Of a stretch of DNA of 64,000 nucleotides, positions 40,058 through 49,717 are shown one piece after another (within the stretch, counting starts at the first letter, position 1; each line of letters opens with the position of its first letter). The stretch spans positions 4,402,001 through 4,466,000 of the forward strand of contig NZ_CP047130.1 in NCBI RefSeq assembly GCF_009832865.1, given 5' to 3'. Origin of the DNA: Colwellia sp. 20A7. Lineage in GTDB: Bacteria; Pseudomonadota; Gammaproteobacteria; Enterobacterales; Alteromonadaceae. Position numbers and translations under genes: made by a program. The notes under the pieces were generated by a model. That model was not told where the DNA came from and searched no databases. It was given only the letters and a program-made list of their open reading frames with translations.

Positions 40058-40320
40058 TATACCCGTTCCACTTGAAGATGCTCGTTTCAGTAAGTCTGAG
40101 TGATTCATAATCAAGGCTCATTTTTTTATTAAGGGTTGTTCCCTGAAAAAGAAATGTAACGCAGAGTATGATTTGCTCAGCCTCACCCAAGGGCTGGTTT
40201 AGAAACGCTTTATGCTGCGTTATTGATTTTGATAAGAGAATAACCATTGTCTTCGTACAGCGCCTTGACCTGATTTCCTAGCTTAGCTCTGAAACGGCAT
40301 ATTCAAGTGGTTTGGGTATA
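40058..40320. mobile_element. MITE-like element with about 30-bp terminal inverted repeats
   Basis: The ends, 40058-40088 (TATACCCGTTCCACTTGAAG...) and 40291-40320 read on the minus strand (TATACCCAAACCACTTGAAT...), match at about 26 of 30 positions with one gap. The 263-bp element has no transposase and no credible gene; an A/T flank (TA) could be a target duplication. Such non-autonomous elements depend on a transposase elsewhere. Confidence 0.75.
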
Positions 40321-40476
40321 TCTATCAGATATAGAGGTGTTAACAGCTAAATTATACAGTCTCCTCATATTACTTTTTCTGCGTAATTCAACTGATTAGT
40401 TATTTTTCTCTAATAATGTTTTGATAAGGTTTTATTTAAATTCTTTAATATCAGTCGCTTAGATTTTTTTGATCTC

Positions 40477-40508
40477 ATGAATATATTGCTATGGCTTTGA
40501 TAAGCGAC
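40477..40508 (+). promoter_or_regulatory. Conserved upstream element, copy 1
   Basis: A 32-bp sequence ending GCTTTGATAAGCGAC matches 43898-43929 at 27 of 32 positions. It lies 134 bp before the small secreted protein gene. A second shared box, TTTTGATAAGGTTT, is identical at 40419-40432 and 43798-43811. The remainder of 40321-40642 has no gene. Confidence 0.6.
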
Positions 40509-40642
40509 ATTCTTCAGTAATCTATTTAATCTTGTACTCGTCAACAGCACTTAACTCTTCTGGGTAATAAAGGCTCGTGAGTAATTGCTATGACTACTTA
40601 TATTCTATCATTTAATTACTCTAAATAGAGAAGGACGTTATC

Positions 40643-40906
40643 ATGATCAATAGTATTAATTCAGCAATCCATAACAAATTAGCAATGGTTAGCTTTGCCA
40701 TTTTATTAGCATCATTTTGTCAATCGGCAATTGGTGCTCAAATAACAAATGAACAAAAAAATCAACTGATTATGTCTGCAAAAGTCGATATTGAATCGAC
40801 TATGCCTAAAATTATTGCGGATGTTGTAGCGGAAAATCAAACGAATATAACAACAAGCCAAAGCCAAACACTAGCAACGTTGCTATTGCCAACTTCAAGT
40901 AAATAA
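40643..40906 (+). CDS. Small secreted protein, unknown function
   Basis: An 87-residue protein with a long N-region and a clear signal peptide (hydrophobic about 14-27, cleavage likely after SAIGA, about residue 32), leaving about 55 polar mature residues rich in Thr, Ser and Gln. AAGGA precedes the ATG at good spacing, which supports real translation. No family recognised. Its upstream region shares two sequence boxes with the M16 peptidase gene, so the two may be controlled together, perhaps by the ToxR-type regulator between them. Confidence 0.6.
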   Translation: MINSINSAIHNKLAMVSFAILLASFCQSAIGAQITNEQKNQLIMSAKVDIESTMPKIIADVVAENQTNITTSQSQTLATLLLPTSSK

Positions 40907-40980
40907 ATTCAATAATTAGGGCAGCAAGCCTATTTTTAATCGTAAAATAAAGGGATGTTATGTAATATTTACCATAAAAA

Positions 40981-41369
40981 ATGACGGTGCTAGCTAGCTT
41001 ATGTGCAAGTCTTACTTTTGCTAATACCGCTAGCGCAGAGTCTTCTGTATAGAAAGTTTCAAAAAATAGCGATGTTACTTATGTCAGCGGTACAATTTTA
41101 TCAGGCCATCCATAATAGTTTGCTGACATTTTAATGAGCCTTACTTAGCGAAGTGTAGATACTGTTATGCAAAGGCCCGTTCACAAAAAATCAGCTTATC
41201 AGATACGGCGTATTGTGTGACCAGAGTTCAGCACTCGCATGGAATACTTTAATGAACCCAGATAGTGCTGATAGTTGAATTTAAGCGCTCCTTGAACGCA
41301 GGCATCGTTTACACAAAGGTATGCTATACCTGAATGGTGATACGCTCGCAGAGCCGCTACTGGCTATAA
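40981..41369 (+). pseudogene. Decayed gene for a secreted protein
   Basis: From the ATG at 40981 a signal-peptide-like sequence is read (VLASLCASLTFANTASAESSV) but is stopped by TAG after 23 codons; the same frame continues protein-like (KVSKNSDVTYVSGTILSGHP) until further stops. A second protein-like stretch in another frame reads QSSALAWNTLMNPDSADS at about 41220-41277, and a third, LYLNGDTLAEPLLAIIKATV, runs into the next gene's end. Several stops and frameshifts indicate an inactivated gene. The original family is not recognised. Confidence 0.45.
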
Positions 41370-43688
41370 TTAAGGCAACGGTGTAGCAGACCAAGAAATG
41401 CGTTGTACTTGTGTACTTCTTTCATTAGTTAGTGTGGTTAAAAGCTTGTTAGATGCAGCTTTTAGAACTATGCCCATTGAATCTTGAGGCAAGGCTATTT
41501 CTTCTACTTTACCTGTTAATATATGCATTCTTGCTAATGATAAAGGATCGCCAAGGCTATAAAAATAATCATCGCGCAAAGCAATTGAACACCAACACTG
41601 AGCTAGGGTAATCGTTATTTTCTTGGTAAACGCATTCTGCGTATTTTTGTCTTGCTCATACGTTAAGTTAAATAATGTATTATCATTAATATAAAAAATC
41701 TCTCCTCGCTCATTTTTAAGTAATTTTTGACCACCTTCAAATGTTAGCTGTGTATTTTCTCTTGTGAGCAAATTAAATTGCCATATTTGACTTACTTTAT
41801 CTTTTATTGTGGAATAAAGAATAGTTTTATCGTTATTTGACCATACATAACTGCTTACTTTAGCTTGATCTAATTCAGGTATGCTATGTAATACACCTAT
41901 TTTTAAATCAATAAATTCAAGTTGATTATTACGACTAAATAATAAGTACTCTTCATTGTCGGATAATGCTAAAACGTAAATAGCCTGTTGTTCTTTTGTT
42001 GAAAAATTACTAATTTGCTTTTCTGTACTGTCATCAGCTTGCCAAATTTGATATTGATTTGTTCTACTAGAGATAAAATAATGTGAGTTTTGCTGTTTTC
42101 TAGAGTAAGTAGGGTAATAGTCGTTACTATCAGAACGATGGAGCATAGTTACCTTTTTTTCACCTTTTGAAAATATACTATCAATTTGGGCCACTTGTAC
42201 TTGTGTGCTAGCAGCCTCAGATGAAAACAGTTGATTGCTATTGAGGAAGCTCATTCGACTTAAATATTTTTCTATTGGTAGCTCTATTGAATTCAAAGCT
42301 CGATTGTGAATATTAATAAAACTTAATGTTTTTCCTTGTAATACCCCAATATGTTCGCCGTCAGGCAGCCAGGCGATTGTTACACTCGATAATTCTTCAG
42401 CTTGCTCATATAGTACGCGTTGCTCACGTGTCGCAATATCCAGTAAATAAAGCTTTGCGGGACTATTTCGTTCATACCAACGGTAAAGTAATTGTTGACC
42501 GTTAGGTGAAATAAACATGTTAGTTACACCATATTGAGCATCACCAGAAGGAACTAATACTGTGCTTTTTTGGGTTTTAATATTATATTGGTATATTTCC
42601 TGTCCTAGCTTTTTATCATCTAATTCAATATAAAACATAGTGCTACCATCAACACTTAATTGCGCCATGCTACGCGCCTGTTTATCACATTTTTTAATAA
42701 GTTGTGGTTCTGGAATATTATCAATATTACTTAAATCAAACGTTGCGTAGTAGCACTGAGATTTTAAATCAGTAGCTTCAGCTAACAAAATTCGACTTTT
42801 AGGTTGCCATGACATAGCACTAATATGTAAATCGTTATAACTGAGTTTTACTTCTTGTTGGTTACTTAAGCTTTTTATATAACTACTGCTTACGCCATTA
42901 TTTTTATTAGTATACGCAAAAAGGCTTTTATCTGGCGAAACTAATGGGTGTGTTTCTGAGCCAATATTCCATGTTGCTGCGGTAATATTCACATTTTTTG
43001 CTATAACGGGCGTTATTTTTTGTAGGGTTTCAATATCACTACTATTCGTCTGCGTTGTTATTGCCAATGGCGTGTTAGGTTCATCGTTAACTAACTTAAA
43101 GTCGATATTAAGGTCGATAAAAATATTAATGGTCAGTAACAATACCAGTAATATTAATAACCAACGATAAGAAGAAAATTTAATAGCAGGTTTTAGTGTT
43201 TTGGTTTGAGTTGTATTCGCCGTAATAGTACTTTCAGTGTGTATTGCTTTAGGCGATTTTTCTTTTATGTCATTGCTATTATCTAACACTTCATTTTTTG
43301 TGATTTGAGTGGTATCCAAATCGGTAGCTAAGTCTGTAGTTACCGCGGTATGAGCGGTGATATTTTCAGCGTCATTAATGACTTTTTTTGGTGTTACTGT
43401 GAGAGAGTAGCCTTTACGGTAATGCGTTTTGATTAAAGGGGCTTTATGCTCAGGATGAGTTAACTGCTTTCTAAGTTCTGATATCGCACGATTAATTGCA
43501 TTATCATCAACAAAACTCTGTTGCCATACATTCACTACTAGCTCTTGGCGAGGAATAATGCGATCAGGCTGACTGATAAAGTAGGTTATTAATTTAAAGC
43601 TGAGCGGATCTAACTCTCTTTCAATAACCTTTGAAGATATTATACAGCGAGCAGGTAAAAGTAACCAAGGACCAAGTTTATATTGCAC
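41370..43688 (-). CDS. Membrane-bound ToxR/CadC-type transcriptional regulator with beta-propeller sensor
   Basis: A 772-residue protein. Residues about 5-98 form an OmpR-type winged helix (RELDPLSFKLITYFISQPDR, IPRQELVVNVW, NAINRAISELRKQL, KTHYRKGYSL). A linker of about 70 polar residues leads to one membrane helix (about 174-194), and the C-terminal 550 residues are periplasmic and built of TolB/WD40-like repeats (VSPDKSLFAYTNKNN, ISPNGQQLLYRWYE, LSDNEEYLLFSRNN). The architecture is a one-component sensor acting directly from the membrane. It is divergent from the M16 peptidase gene, a likely target; the signal sensed is unknown. Confidence 0.85.
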   Translation of the reverse strand: MQYKLGPWLLLPARCIISSKVIERELDPLSFKLITYFISQPDRIIPRQELVVNVWQQSFVDDNAINRAISELRKQLTHPEHKAPLIKTHYRKGYSLTVTPKKVINDAENITAHTAVTTDLATDLDTTQITKNEVLDNSNDIKEKSPKAIHTESTITANTTQTKTLKPAIKFSSYRWLLILLVLLLTINIFIDLNIDFKLVNDEPNTPLAITTQTNSSDIETLQKITPVIAKNVNITAATWNIGSETHPLVSPDKSLFAYTNKNNGVSSSYIKSLSNQQEVKLSYNDLHISAMSWQPKSRILLAEATDLKSQCYYATFDLSNIDNIPEPQLIKKCDKQARSMAQLSVDGSTMFYIELDDKKLGQEIYQYNIKTQKSTVLVPSGDAQYGVTNMFISPNGQQLLYRWYERNSPAKLYLLDIATREQRVLYEQAEELSSVTIAWLPDGEHIGVLQGKTLSFINIHNRALNSIELPIEKYLSRMSFLNSNQLFSSEAASTQVQVAQIDSIFSKGEKKVTMLHRSDSNDYYPTYSRKQQNSHYFISSRTNQYQIWQADDSTEKQISNFSTKEQQAIYVLALSDNEEYLLFSRNNQLEFIDLKIGVLHSIPELDQAKVSSYVWSNNDKTILYSTIKDKVSQIWQFNLLTRENTQLTFEGGQKLLKNERGEIFYINDNTLFNLTYEQDKNTQNAFTKKITITLAQCWCSIALRDDYFYSLGDPLSLARMHILTGKVEEIALPQDSMGIVLKAASNKLLTTLTNERSTQVQRISWSATPLP

Positions 43689-43897
43689 ATTTCATTACTA
43701 AAAATAACCAGGAATGAAAATTAACATTTCAATAACAATAACGCAATAAAAATAGATTAATTAATAGGTTAACTCGAAATGTTATTGAATTATAAGCTTT
43801 TGATAAGGTTTACTTCTATGATGTCAATATTCACTGTTTTTATTGTGCCTGTTTGTTTTTACTGTTTATTTTCAAAGGGTTGCTCTTTATTTTAGTG

Positions 43898-43929
43898 ATG
43901 AATATAATCCTAATGCTTTGGTAAGCGAC
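43898..43929 (+). promoter_or_regulatory. Conserved upstream element, copy 2
   Basis: The 32-bp match to 40477-40508 (27 of 32 positions), here 148 bp before the M16 peptidase start. It lies in the divergent region (43689-44077) between the peptidase and the ToxR-type regulator, which holds no other gene. Confidence 0.6.
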
Positions 43930-44077
43930 TTAGTCAATCTTTTTGGTAAAATAGCGGTTGTTAACATAATTATAATTAGTCAAATTATTCAAGCTAACAA
44001 CAAATAAGTAAGTAAATGGTACGCTAAATAGCAATACTATAGTTAGCTTGATTTATTCATATTTAAAGGGAAAAAAC

Positions 44078-46963
44078 ATGAAAAAAACATTTACACTCAG
44101 TGCTATTGCGCTTGTTATGATGACCGCGTGTTCTCAAACACCTTCTACACAAAATAATGCAGCAACTACAGTGTTAGCGCCATTAACAAGCCTTGCAGTA
44201 AGCCCTAATGATCAACGAGATTATCGTACCGTTAAGCTAAGTAATAACATTGAAGTGATATTGGTTTCAGACCCTGCAACTAAAAAATCAGCAGCAGCAT
44301 TAAATGTTGGTGTAGGCTTCTTACAAGACCCTATGGAACAGCAAGGTTTAGCGCATTACCTTGAGCACTTACTATTTTTGGGTACTGAAAAATACCCTGA
44401 AACCAGTGAGTATTCTGAGTTTCTCAAAGAGAATGGCGGAACTTTAAATGCGTCAACATGGTTAACTTATACCAACTATATGTTTAAGGTGAATAATAAC
44501 GCTTTTGATGAAACTCTTGATAGGTTTTCTGACTTTTTCAAATCACCAAAGTTTTACCCTGAATATACAGACAAAGAGCGTAATGCGGTTAATTCAGAAT
44601 GGTCTATGCGTGGTGAGTTAGACTTTTTTGCACAGTTTAAATTGTCACGTAGCATGATGGGTGAACATGCAGCTAACCGATTTTTAATTGGTAATTTAGA
44701 AACGCTATCTGATAAAGAAAATAGTAACTTACATAAAGAAACTGTCGATTTTTACAATAAATACTATTCATCAAATATTATGAAAGTTTCAATGGTCAGT
44801 AACTTACCATTAGATGAAATGGAAGCCTTAGCAACTAAGCACTTTAGTAGTATAATTGATAAAAATATTGAAAAACCAGAAATTAAACAAACACTAGACT
44901 TTACTAAAGTAGGTAGTAAAAAAGTTTATTTCAAACCGAATCAAGATATTAAGCAACTAAAATTAGACTTTACCATTGCTAATAATATGAGTCAGTTTAC
45001 CGTTAAACCTAATCATTTTATTTCATATTTGCTTGGCTCAGATATGCCAGGTACACCAGCACAAATTTTAAAAGCTAAAGGTTGGATAAGTTCATTAGAT
45101 GCAGGCGCTTCTGCCAATCATTACGGTAATTATGGTGAATTCAGTATCACATTAGATTTAACAGATGATGGTATGGCAAATCGTGATGAAATAGTCGCTA
45201 TGATTATGCAATACATTGACCTAATAAAAGCGAAAGGTGTTGATGAAAAATACTATAAAGAAATAAAAACAGCTTTAGATAACGAATTCCGCTTTTTAGA
45301 GAAAGGTGATGAATTTAACTATGTCGCTAATTTGGTTGATAGCATGCAAGATTACTCAACCAATTATGCGATTAATGCGCCTTATTATTACGGGCAATTT
45401 GACGCACAAGCTATTGAAAATGTACTCAGTCAATTAACGCCAGAAACATTACGTATTTGGTATGTGAGTAAAAATGAAAAAGTAACTGAAAAACAACACT
45501 TTTATCAAGGTGAATATCGTATTGAAGATATTGGCGCTGATGAAATAGCTAGCTGGAAAAACAACGTAACTACAGTACTTTCTTTACCGTTAGTGAATCG
45601 CTTATTACCTGAAAATTTCGATATAAAACCACAAAATTCAAACCAACAAAAACCTGAATTAAAAGTTGAGCATAATGGTGTGAAAGTTTGGCATTACCCA
45701 AGTCAGTTATTCGCTGAACAGCCTAAAGGTATTATCAAAGTTGATATTAATAGCGGTGAAGCCATTGCTAATATAAATACGCAAGTAGCATTAGCTATTT
45801 GGCAAGACGTTTATAATTTAAAGCAAAGCTTGTTAATGTCTGAAGCGCAAGCTGCAGGTATTAGTACTAAAGCCTCAGCAGGTAAGGGCATGACATTATT
45901 TGTTGATGGTTTTACTGACAAACAAAGTACGTTATTAAATAGCTTATTAACAGATTTGACGCCAAATGTTGATGAGCAAAGTTTCTTACAAGCAAAAGAT
46001 CGTTATATGCGCGATATTGCTAACATTCAAAAGCAGTTTGCTGTTCGTCAAATTGGTGGTGCTTTCACTAAAGTAATTAGGAAAGATCAATTTGAAAATA
46101 GCGCATTAATTGAAGCGGCTAATGTTATGACGTTAACTGATTTTAATAAAGTAATTGCTCAAGTAACTAAAAACAACCAACCAAGAATTTTTGCTTTTGG
46201 TAATTACAGTCAAAAAGATTTAAAACAAGTAGCAGTACTTGTTAGTAAGGCTTTAGGCACGGATAAAAAAACCACAAGTTATGCTAAAAACGTGTATTTG
46301 AAACCAAAATCAGGGCAAGTATTAAGCTACCAACAAGATATTGCTGCAGCAGATATTGCTTTACTTGATGTGTATTTTCATGCAAAAGCAGGGTACCGAT
46401 CACTTGCGACAGCAAAAGTGTTAGCTAATCACTTTACTTTTGAAGCTTCTAATCAGTTACGTACTGAAGAGCAACTTGGTTATGCGGTAGGAGCTACTGA
46501 TATGGCGATGGATAACTACGCAGGTATTGGGCTTTATATACAATCACCAGTACTAGATTTAGTCCAAGCTCAAGCGCGCTTTGATAAATTTAATGTTGAA
46601 TACAAAGTATTGTTAGATGCCTTAACGCAAGAGAGCTTTGATAAAATTAAAGACGGCGTATTAGTGAGTCTTACACAAGCGCCTAAAAATTTATATCAAG
46701 AAATTTCACCTATGTTTTCGGATTGGGAAAAAGAAAACTGGAACTATGACTCAAAAGCTAAATTAATTGAGCAAGTAAAAAGCGTTAGTTTAACTGATAT
46801 TAAAAATTTCTATAAAGCTACATTGGCTAACCCTAATGCTGCACGCGTGAATGTGCAGTTACGTGGCACTAAATATCAAGATAAGCCTTTCGCAACGTTA
46901 GCTAATCAAATAGTTATTCAAGATGCTGCAACGGTTGCTAAAAAGGTTGATTATCAAAAATAA
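44078..46963 (+). CDS. M16 family (pitrilysin/insulinase-type) zinc peptidase, lipoprotein
   Basis: A 961-residue protein with a lipoprotein signal ending MMTAC, then the M16 fold. The inverted zinc motif is HYLEH (H93, E96, H97) in QQGLAHYLEHLLFLGTEKYP, with the downstream ligand Glu in RNAVNSEWSMRGE. The C-terminal half contains the inactive M16 domains, including NQLRTEEQLGYAVG. Length and pattern match protease III (Ptr), but here the protein is lipid-anchored in the envelope. The ATG at 44078 with AAAGGG upstream is chosen; an in-frame ATT/ATG extension at 44048 would disrupt the signal. Family members degrade small peptides. Confidence 0.9.
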   Translation: MKKTFTLSAIALVMMTACSQTPSTQNNAATTVLAPLTSLAVSPNDQRDYRTVKLSNNIEVILVSDPATKKSAAALNVGVGFLQDPMEQQGLAHYLEHLLFLGTEKYPETSEYSEFLKENGGTLNASTWLTYTNYMFKVNNNAFDETLDRFSDFFKSPKFYPEYTDKERNAVNSEWSMRGELDFFAQFKLSRSMMGEHAANRFLIGNLETLSDKENSNLHKETVDFYNKYYSSNIMKVSMVSNLPLDEMEALATKHFSSIIDKNIEKPEIKQTLDFTKVGSKKVYFKPNQDIKQLKLDFTIANNMSQFTVKPNHFISYLLGSDMPGTPAQILKAKGWISSLDAGASANHYGNYGEFSITLDLTDDGMANRDEIVAMIMQYIDLIKAKGVDEKYYKEIKTALDNEFRFLEKGDEFNYVANLVDSMQDYSTNYAINAPYYYGQFDAQAIENVLSQLTPETLRIWYVSKNEKVTEKQHFYQGEYRIEDIGADEIASWKNNVTTVLSLPLVNRLLPENFDIKPQNSNQQKPELKVEHNGVKVWHYPSQLFAEQPKGIIKVDINSGEAIANINTQVALAIWQDVYNLKQSLLMSEAQAAGISTKASAGKGMTLFVDGFTDKQSTLLNSLLTDLTPNVDEQSFLQAKDRYMRDIANIQKQFAVRQIGGAFTKVIRKDQFENSALIEAANVMTLTDFNKVIAQVTKNNQPRIFAFGNYSQKDLKQVAVLVSKALGTDKKTTSYAKNVYLKPKSGQVLSYQQDIAAADIALLDVYFHAKAGYRSLATAKVLANHFTFEASNQLRTEEQLGYAVGATDMAMDNYAGIGLYIQSPVLDLVQAQARFDKFNVEYKVLLDALTQESFDKIKDGVLVSLTQAPKNLYQEISPMFSDWEKENWNYDSKAKLIEQVKSVSLTDIKNFYKATLANPNAARVNVQLRGTKYQDKPFATLANQIVIQDAATVAKKVDYQK

Positions 46964-47026
46964 AGTTTATGATTATTATTGATGTAAGTACTTACCATTG
47001 TTGTAAATAATATTTATCATAGTACC

Positions 47027-47061
47027 AAAATGCCAATCAATGAACTTGACGGGCATTTTTT
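47027..47061 (+). terminator. Intrinsic terminator after the M16 peptidase gene
   Basis: An 8-bp stem (AAAATGCC at 47027-47034 with GGCATTTT at 47052-47059) followed by T. The rest of the 46964-47539 gap contains no supported gene. Confidence 0.65.
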
Positions 47062-47196
47062 ATGTGGAAATTTTAGGTTTAACCAATAATACCAATTACA
47101 CTAACTAAGGAGCATTTTCAAATGGCCTTAAACCAGTCTCACAAGCGAGCAGAGAATCCCTGTTAATATTACTCTAAACATGATCATGGTTTAACA

Positions 47197-47220
47197 AAAG
47201 CTAACGTCAGCTTTTGGCTA
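47197..47220 (+). repeat. 24-bp dispersed repeat, copy 1
   Basis: This sequence (AAAGCTAACGTCAGCTTTTG...) matches the minus strand of 63166-63189 at 23 of 24 positions and is itself nearly palindromic (a 20-bp core). Confidence 0.5.
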
Positions 47221-47539
47221 GAAACCAAAGTATAAATTTAATCACTTGAAGCTCCCCCTTAATCATTTAATTTTATTACATGATTAACTTGTCGTGCGTT
47301 TTAATTGAATTTATTTGTCACTGTATGGTTACATCAGTCTATGGTTATAGCGGCAAATATTTCTGTTAAACATTAGTCCTAAATATCGCACTAACACAGT
47401 GCGTGTACTCTTTTTTAGTGCATTTATTCTCACACTAATCACCAATATAAACTAGCTATACTAGTAACTAAAGCGCTGCGCTGTTGGTATCATGTTTGCT
47501 TATTCATTACTAATTAAATGAATAGAGAGTAATGATTAC

Positions 47540-48562
47540 ATGCAACGTTTTATTGAAAACATGCCAAAAGCAGAATTACATGTGCATATTGAGGGTACGC
47601 TCGAACCAGAATTGAGCTTTGCTTTAGCGAAGAAGAACAAAGTTGAATTAAGTTATGAAACACCTGAAGCATTAATTTCTGCTTATGATTTTAATGACCT
47701 ACCTTCTTTTTTAGCAATTTATTACGCAGGCATGAATGTATTAGTAGAAGAAGATGACTTCTATCAATTAACATATCAATATTTAAGTAAAGCGAGAAGC
47801 CAAGAAATCTTATATGTTGAGATATTCTTCGATCCACAAGCACATACCGTGAGAGGGATAAGCTTTGAGACAATTATTACCGGTATCCACAAAGCGCAAG
47901 TTGATGCTGAGAAAAAATTAGGCATTAAAAGTCAGTTAATTATGTGCTTTTTACGCGATATGAGTGCTGAATCCGCTATGCAACATTTAGTATTAGCAAA
48001 ACCTCATCTGGATTGGTTAGTTGGCGTCGGTTTAGATTCTGATGAAAGAAATAACCCACCAAGTAAATTTTATGAAGTATTTTCTGAAGCAAAAAAATGG
48101 GGATTAAAGCTCACTATGCACTGCGATGTTAACCAAAAAAACACATTAGTACATATTAAGCAATGTATTAATGAAGTACAGGTTGACCGCATTGATCATG
48201 GTATTAATTCTTTAGAAAGCAATGAATTATGTGATCTCATTAAAGAGAAAGGCTTAGGATTAACCGTGTGTCCAGTATCGAACCAATTTGTTGTGCAATC
48301 ACTCACTTCAGATGAAATACATCAAATGTTGGCCAAAGATATGTTAGTCACCATTAATTCAGATGATCCAGCCTATTTTAGAGCTTATTTAAATGAGAAC
48401 CTGATTGAACTTCAAAAAGAAGGAAAATTCTCTCAAGATCAAATAATTACACTCGTAAGTAACGCATTTAAAGTAGCTTGGATAGATGACGATACCAAAG
48501 AGAATTATTTACAACAATTACAACGCTATGTAAGTGAATACAATTTACAGCATTTAAATTAA
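47540..48562 (+). CDS. Adenosine/adenine deaminase family protein
   Basis: A 340-residue zinc hydrolase of the Add family. Metal and catalytic residues are present: AELHVHIEGT (HxH), LTMHCDV (His), the DRIDHGIN segment, and NSDDPAYF (Asp). The last motif, SDDPAYF, is the form I associate with adenine deaminases of the Aah1 type rather than classical adenosine deaminase (SDDP followed by other residues), so adenine to hypoxanthine plus ammonia is the more likely reaction. This is a purine-salvage role. It stands alone with a long upstream region and no clear terminator. Confidence 0.85.
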   Translation: MQRFIENMPKAELHVHIEGTLEPELSFALAKKNKVELSYETPEALISAYDFNDLPSFLAIYYAGMNVLVEEDDFYQLTYQYLSKARSQEILYVEIFFDPQAHTVRGISFETIITGIHKAQVDAEKKLGIKSQLIMCFLRDMSAESAMQHLVLAKPHLDWLVGVGLDSDERNNPPSKFYEVFSEAKKWGLKLTMHCDVNQKNTLVHIKQCINEVQVDRIDHGINSLESNELCDLIKEKGLGLTVCPVSNQFVVQSLTSDEIHQMLAKDMLVTINSDDPAYFRAYLNENLIELQKEGKFSQDQIITLVSNAFKVAWIDDDTKENYLQQLQRYVSEYNLQHLN

Positions 48563-48699
48563 ATATAAAGTAGCAAGCGATGAAGACAAAAACTACATAA
48601 ATTTTTCTTGTCCCTGAACCCATGTGTCCTTGGTTTCAGTGACATAGGAAAACTTTTTTACACCTGAGTACGTATAAAAGTCATCTCCTCTAGTAGCAA

Positions 48700-49596
48700 T
48701 TAATGACTCAAACCATTAACATCGACATTAACATAACCAGTGATTACACTGCCGTCTTTTCTAGAGATTGAAAAATCTCCTTCAAAACTATGTTCGTTTG
48801 CTGATATTAAATCTATCCAACCAGGATCATCAAACACATATTCTTGAGCGTTATCAAATGTATTAATATTTTCTTGTGCATAAGTCCACATAATAACGCC
48901 TAGGAATCCTGCTTCAGTATCTGATGTTCCAAAGTTATATAAACCTGGCGAGGGATTGCCGACAAAAGAAAAAAAGATATCAATGCCTCCCTGTTTACCG
49001 TCTTCTGTGACGTCTCTTCCTGAGAACGTGAAGATGTATGTCTTACTCTCATTACGTCCTGATATTGTTTGTTTAATTTGTTGATTACAGATTTCTGCTG
49101 TGGCGGAATACTCAAACGGAGCACTTAAATAAATAGTCCCGTCACTATGAGTAGTATCTTTTGAATCGACATAAGTTAGGGTTTTACGTACTAATTTTGT
49201 AGTATTTATTCCCTGCCAAATAGTATCGGCTTCAAATTCTTGCACCAAAATACCATTTTTAAAAAGGTATGAGTCAGAAGAATCTACTTCACCTAATGGG
49301 AAGTATTCATCATCTGTTTTAGTACCACTATAATCATCACCTGTTTCTGCTGTTCCATCCCAAATTTGCAGACATGTAACGTTTTTTATTCCATTTTCTG
49401 TATCATCAATATAAGTTTGAATTTTTTTTGTCGTAGTTTTTAAAATTTGTTGATCACTTTTACTTATATAAGTAATAGTATTTTCTAACAACCAAGTACC
49501 TGTCATGTTAGGTATCTCTTTCTTTTCTCTATCAACATCTAGACCACATGCACTTAAATAAAGTGAAATGACAACAATCCCTAGTTTATTAAACAT
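48700..49596 (-). CDS. Hypothetical lipoprotein
   Basis: A 298-residue protein with a lipoprotein signal (IVVISLYLSACG, Cys at residue 17). The mature part is acidic and beta-rich, opening with NMTGTWLLENTITY, like lipocalin-type or META-type start strands, but I do not recognise a family. Two mature Cys residues (C75 and C170 region) may pair. It precedes, on the same strand, nothing obvious; a terminator separates it from the Sel1 protein upstream. Function unknown. Confidence 0.6.
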   Translation of the reverse strand: MFNKLGIVVISLYLSACGLDVDREKKEIPNMTGTWLLENTITYISKSDQQILKTTTKKIQTYIDDTENGIKNVTCLQIWDGTAETGDDYSGTKTDDEYFPLGEVDSSDSYLFKNGILVQEFEADTIWQGINTTKLVRKTLTYVDSKDTTHSDGTIYLSAPFEYSATAEICNQQIKQTISGRNESKTYIFTFSGRDVTEDGKQGGIDIFFSFVGNPSPGLYNFGTSDTEAGFLGVIMWTYAQENINTFDNAQEYVFDDPGWIDLISANEHSFEGDFSISRKDGSVITGYVNVDVNGLSH

Positions 49597-49642
49597 ATAA
49601 ATTCCCTAATTAAAAATAAGTCTAGTGCCCCGTTAACAAAAA

Positions 49643-49692
49643 ATACAATAGTGGGCTGAATAAGCGATAAAGACAAAAACCAACTATTGTAT
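49643..49692 (-). terminator. Terminator after the Sel1-repeat gene
   Basis: A perfect 10-bp stem (49643-49652 with 49683-49692) with a 30-nt loop, followed on the minus strand by a run of T. The long loop lowers confidence. Confidence 0.5.
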
Positions 49693-49717
49693 GACTTTTA
49701 AAATGACTATTTAGACT

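Noticed and set aside
40038..40247. 69-codon minus-strand open frame
   Set aside because: It lies almost wholly inside the MITE-like element and crosses its terminal repeat; no sign of selection for coding.
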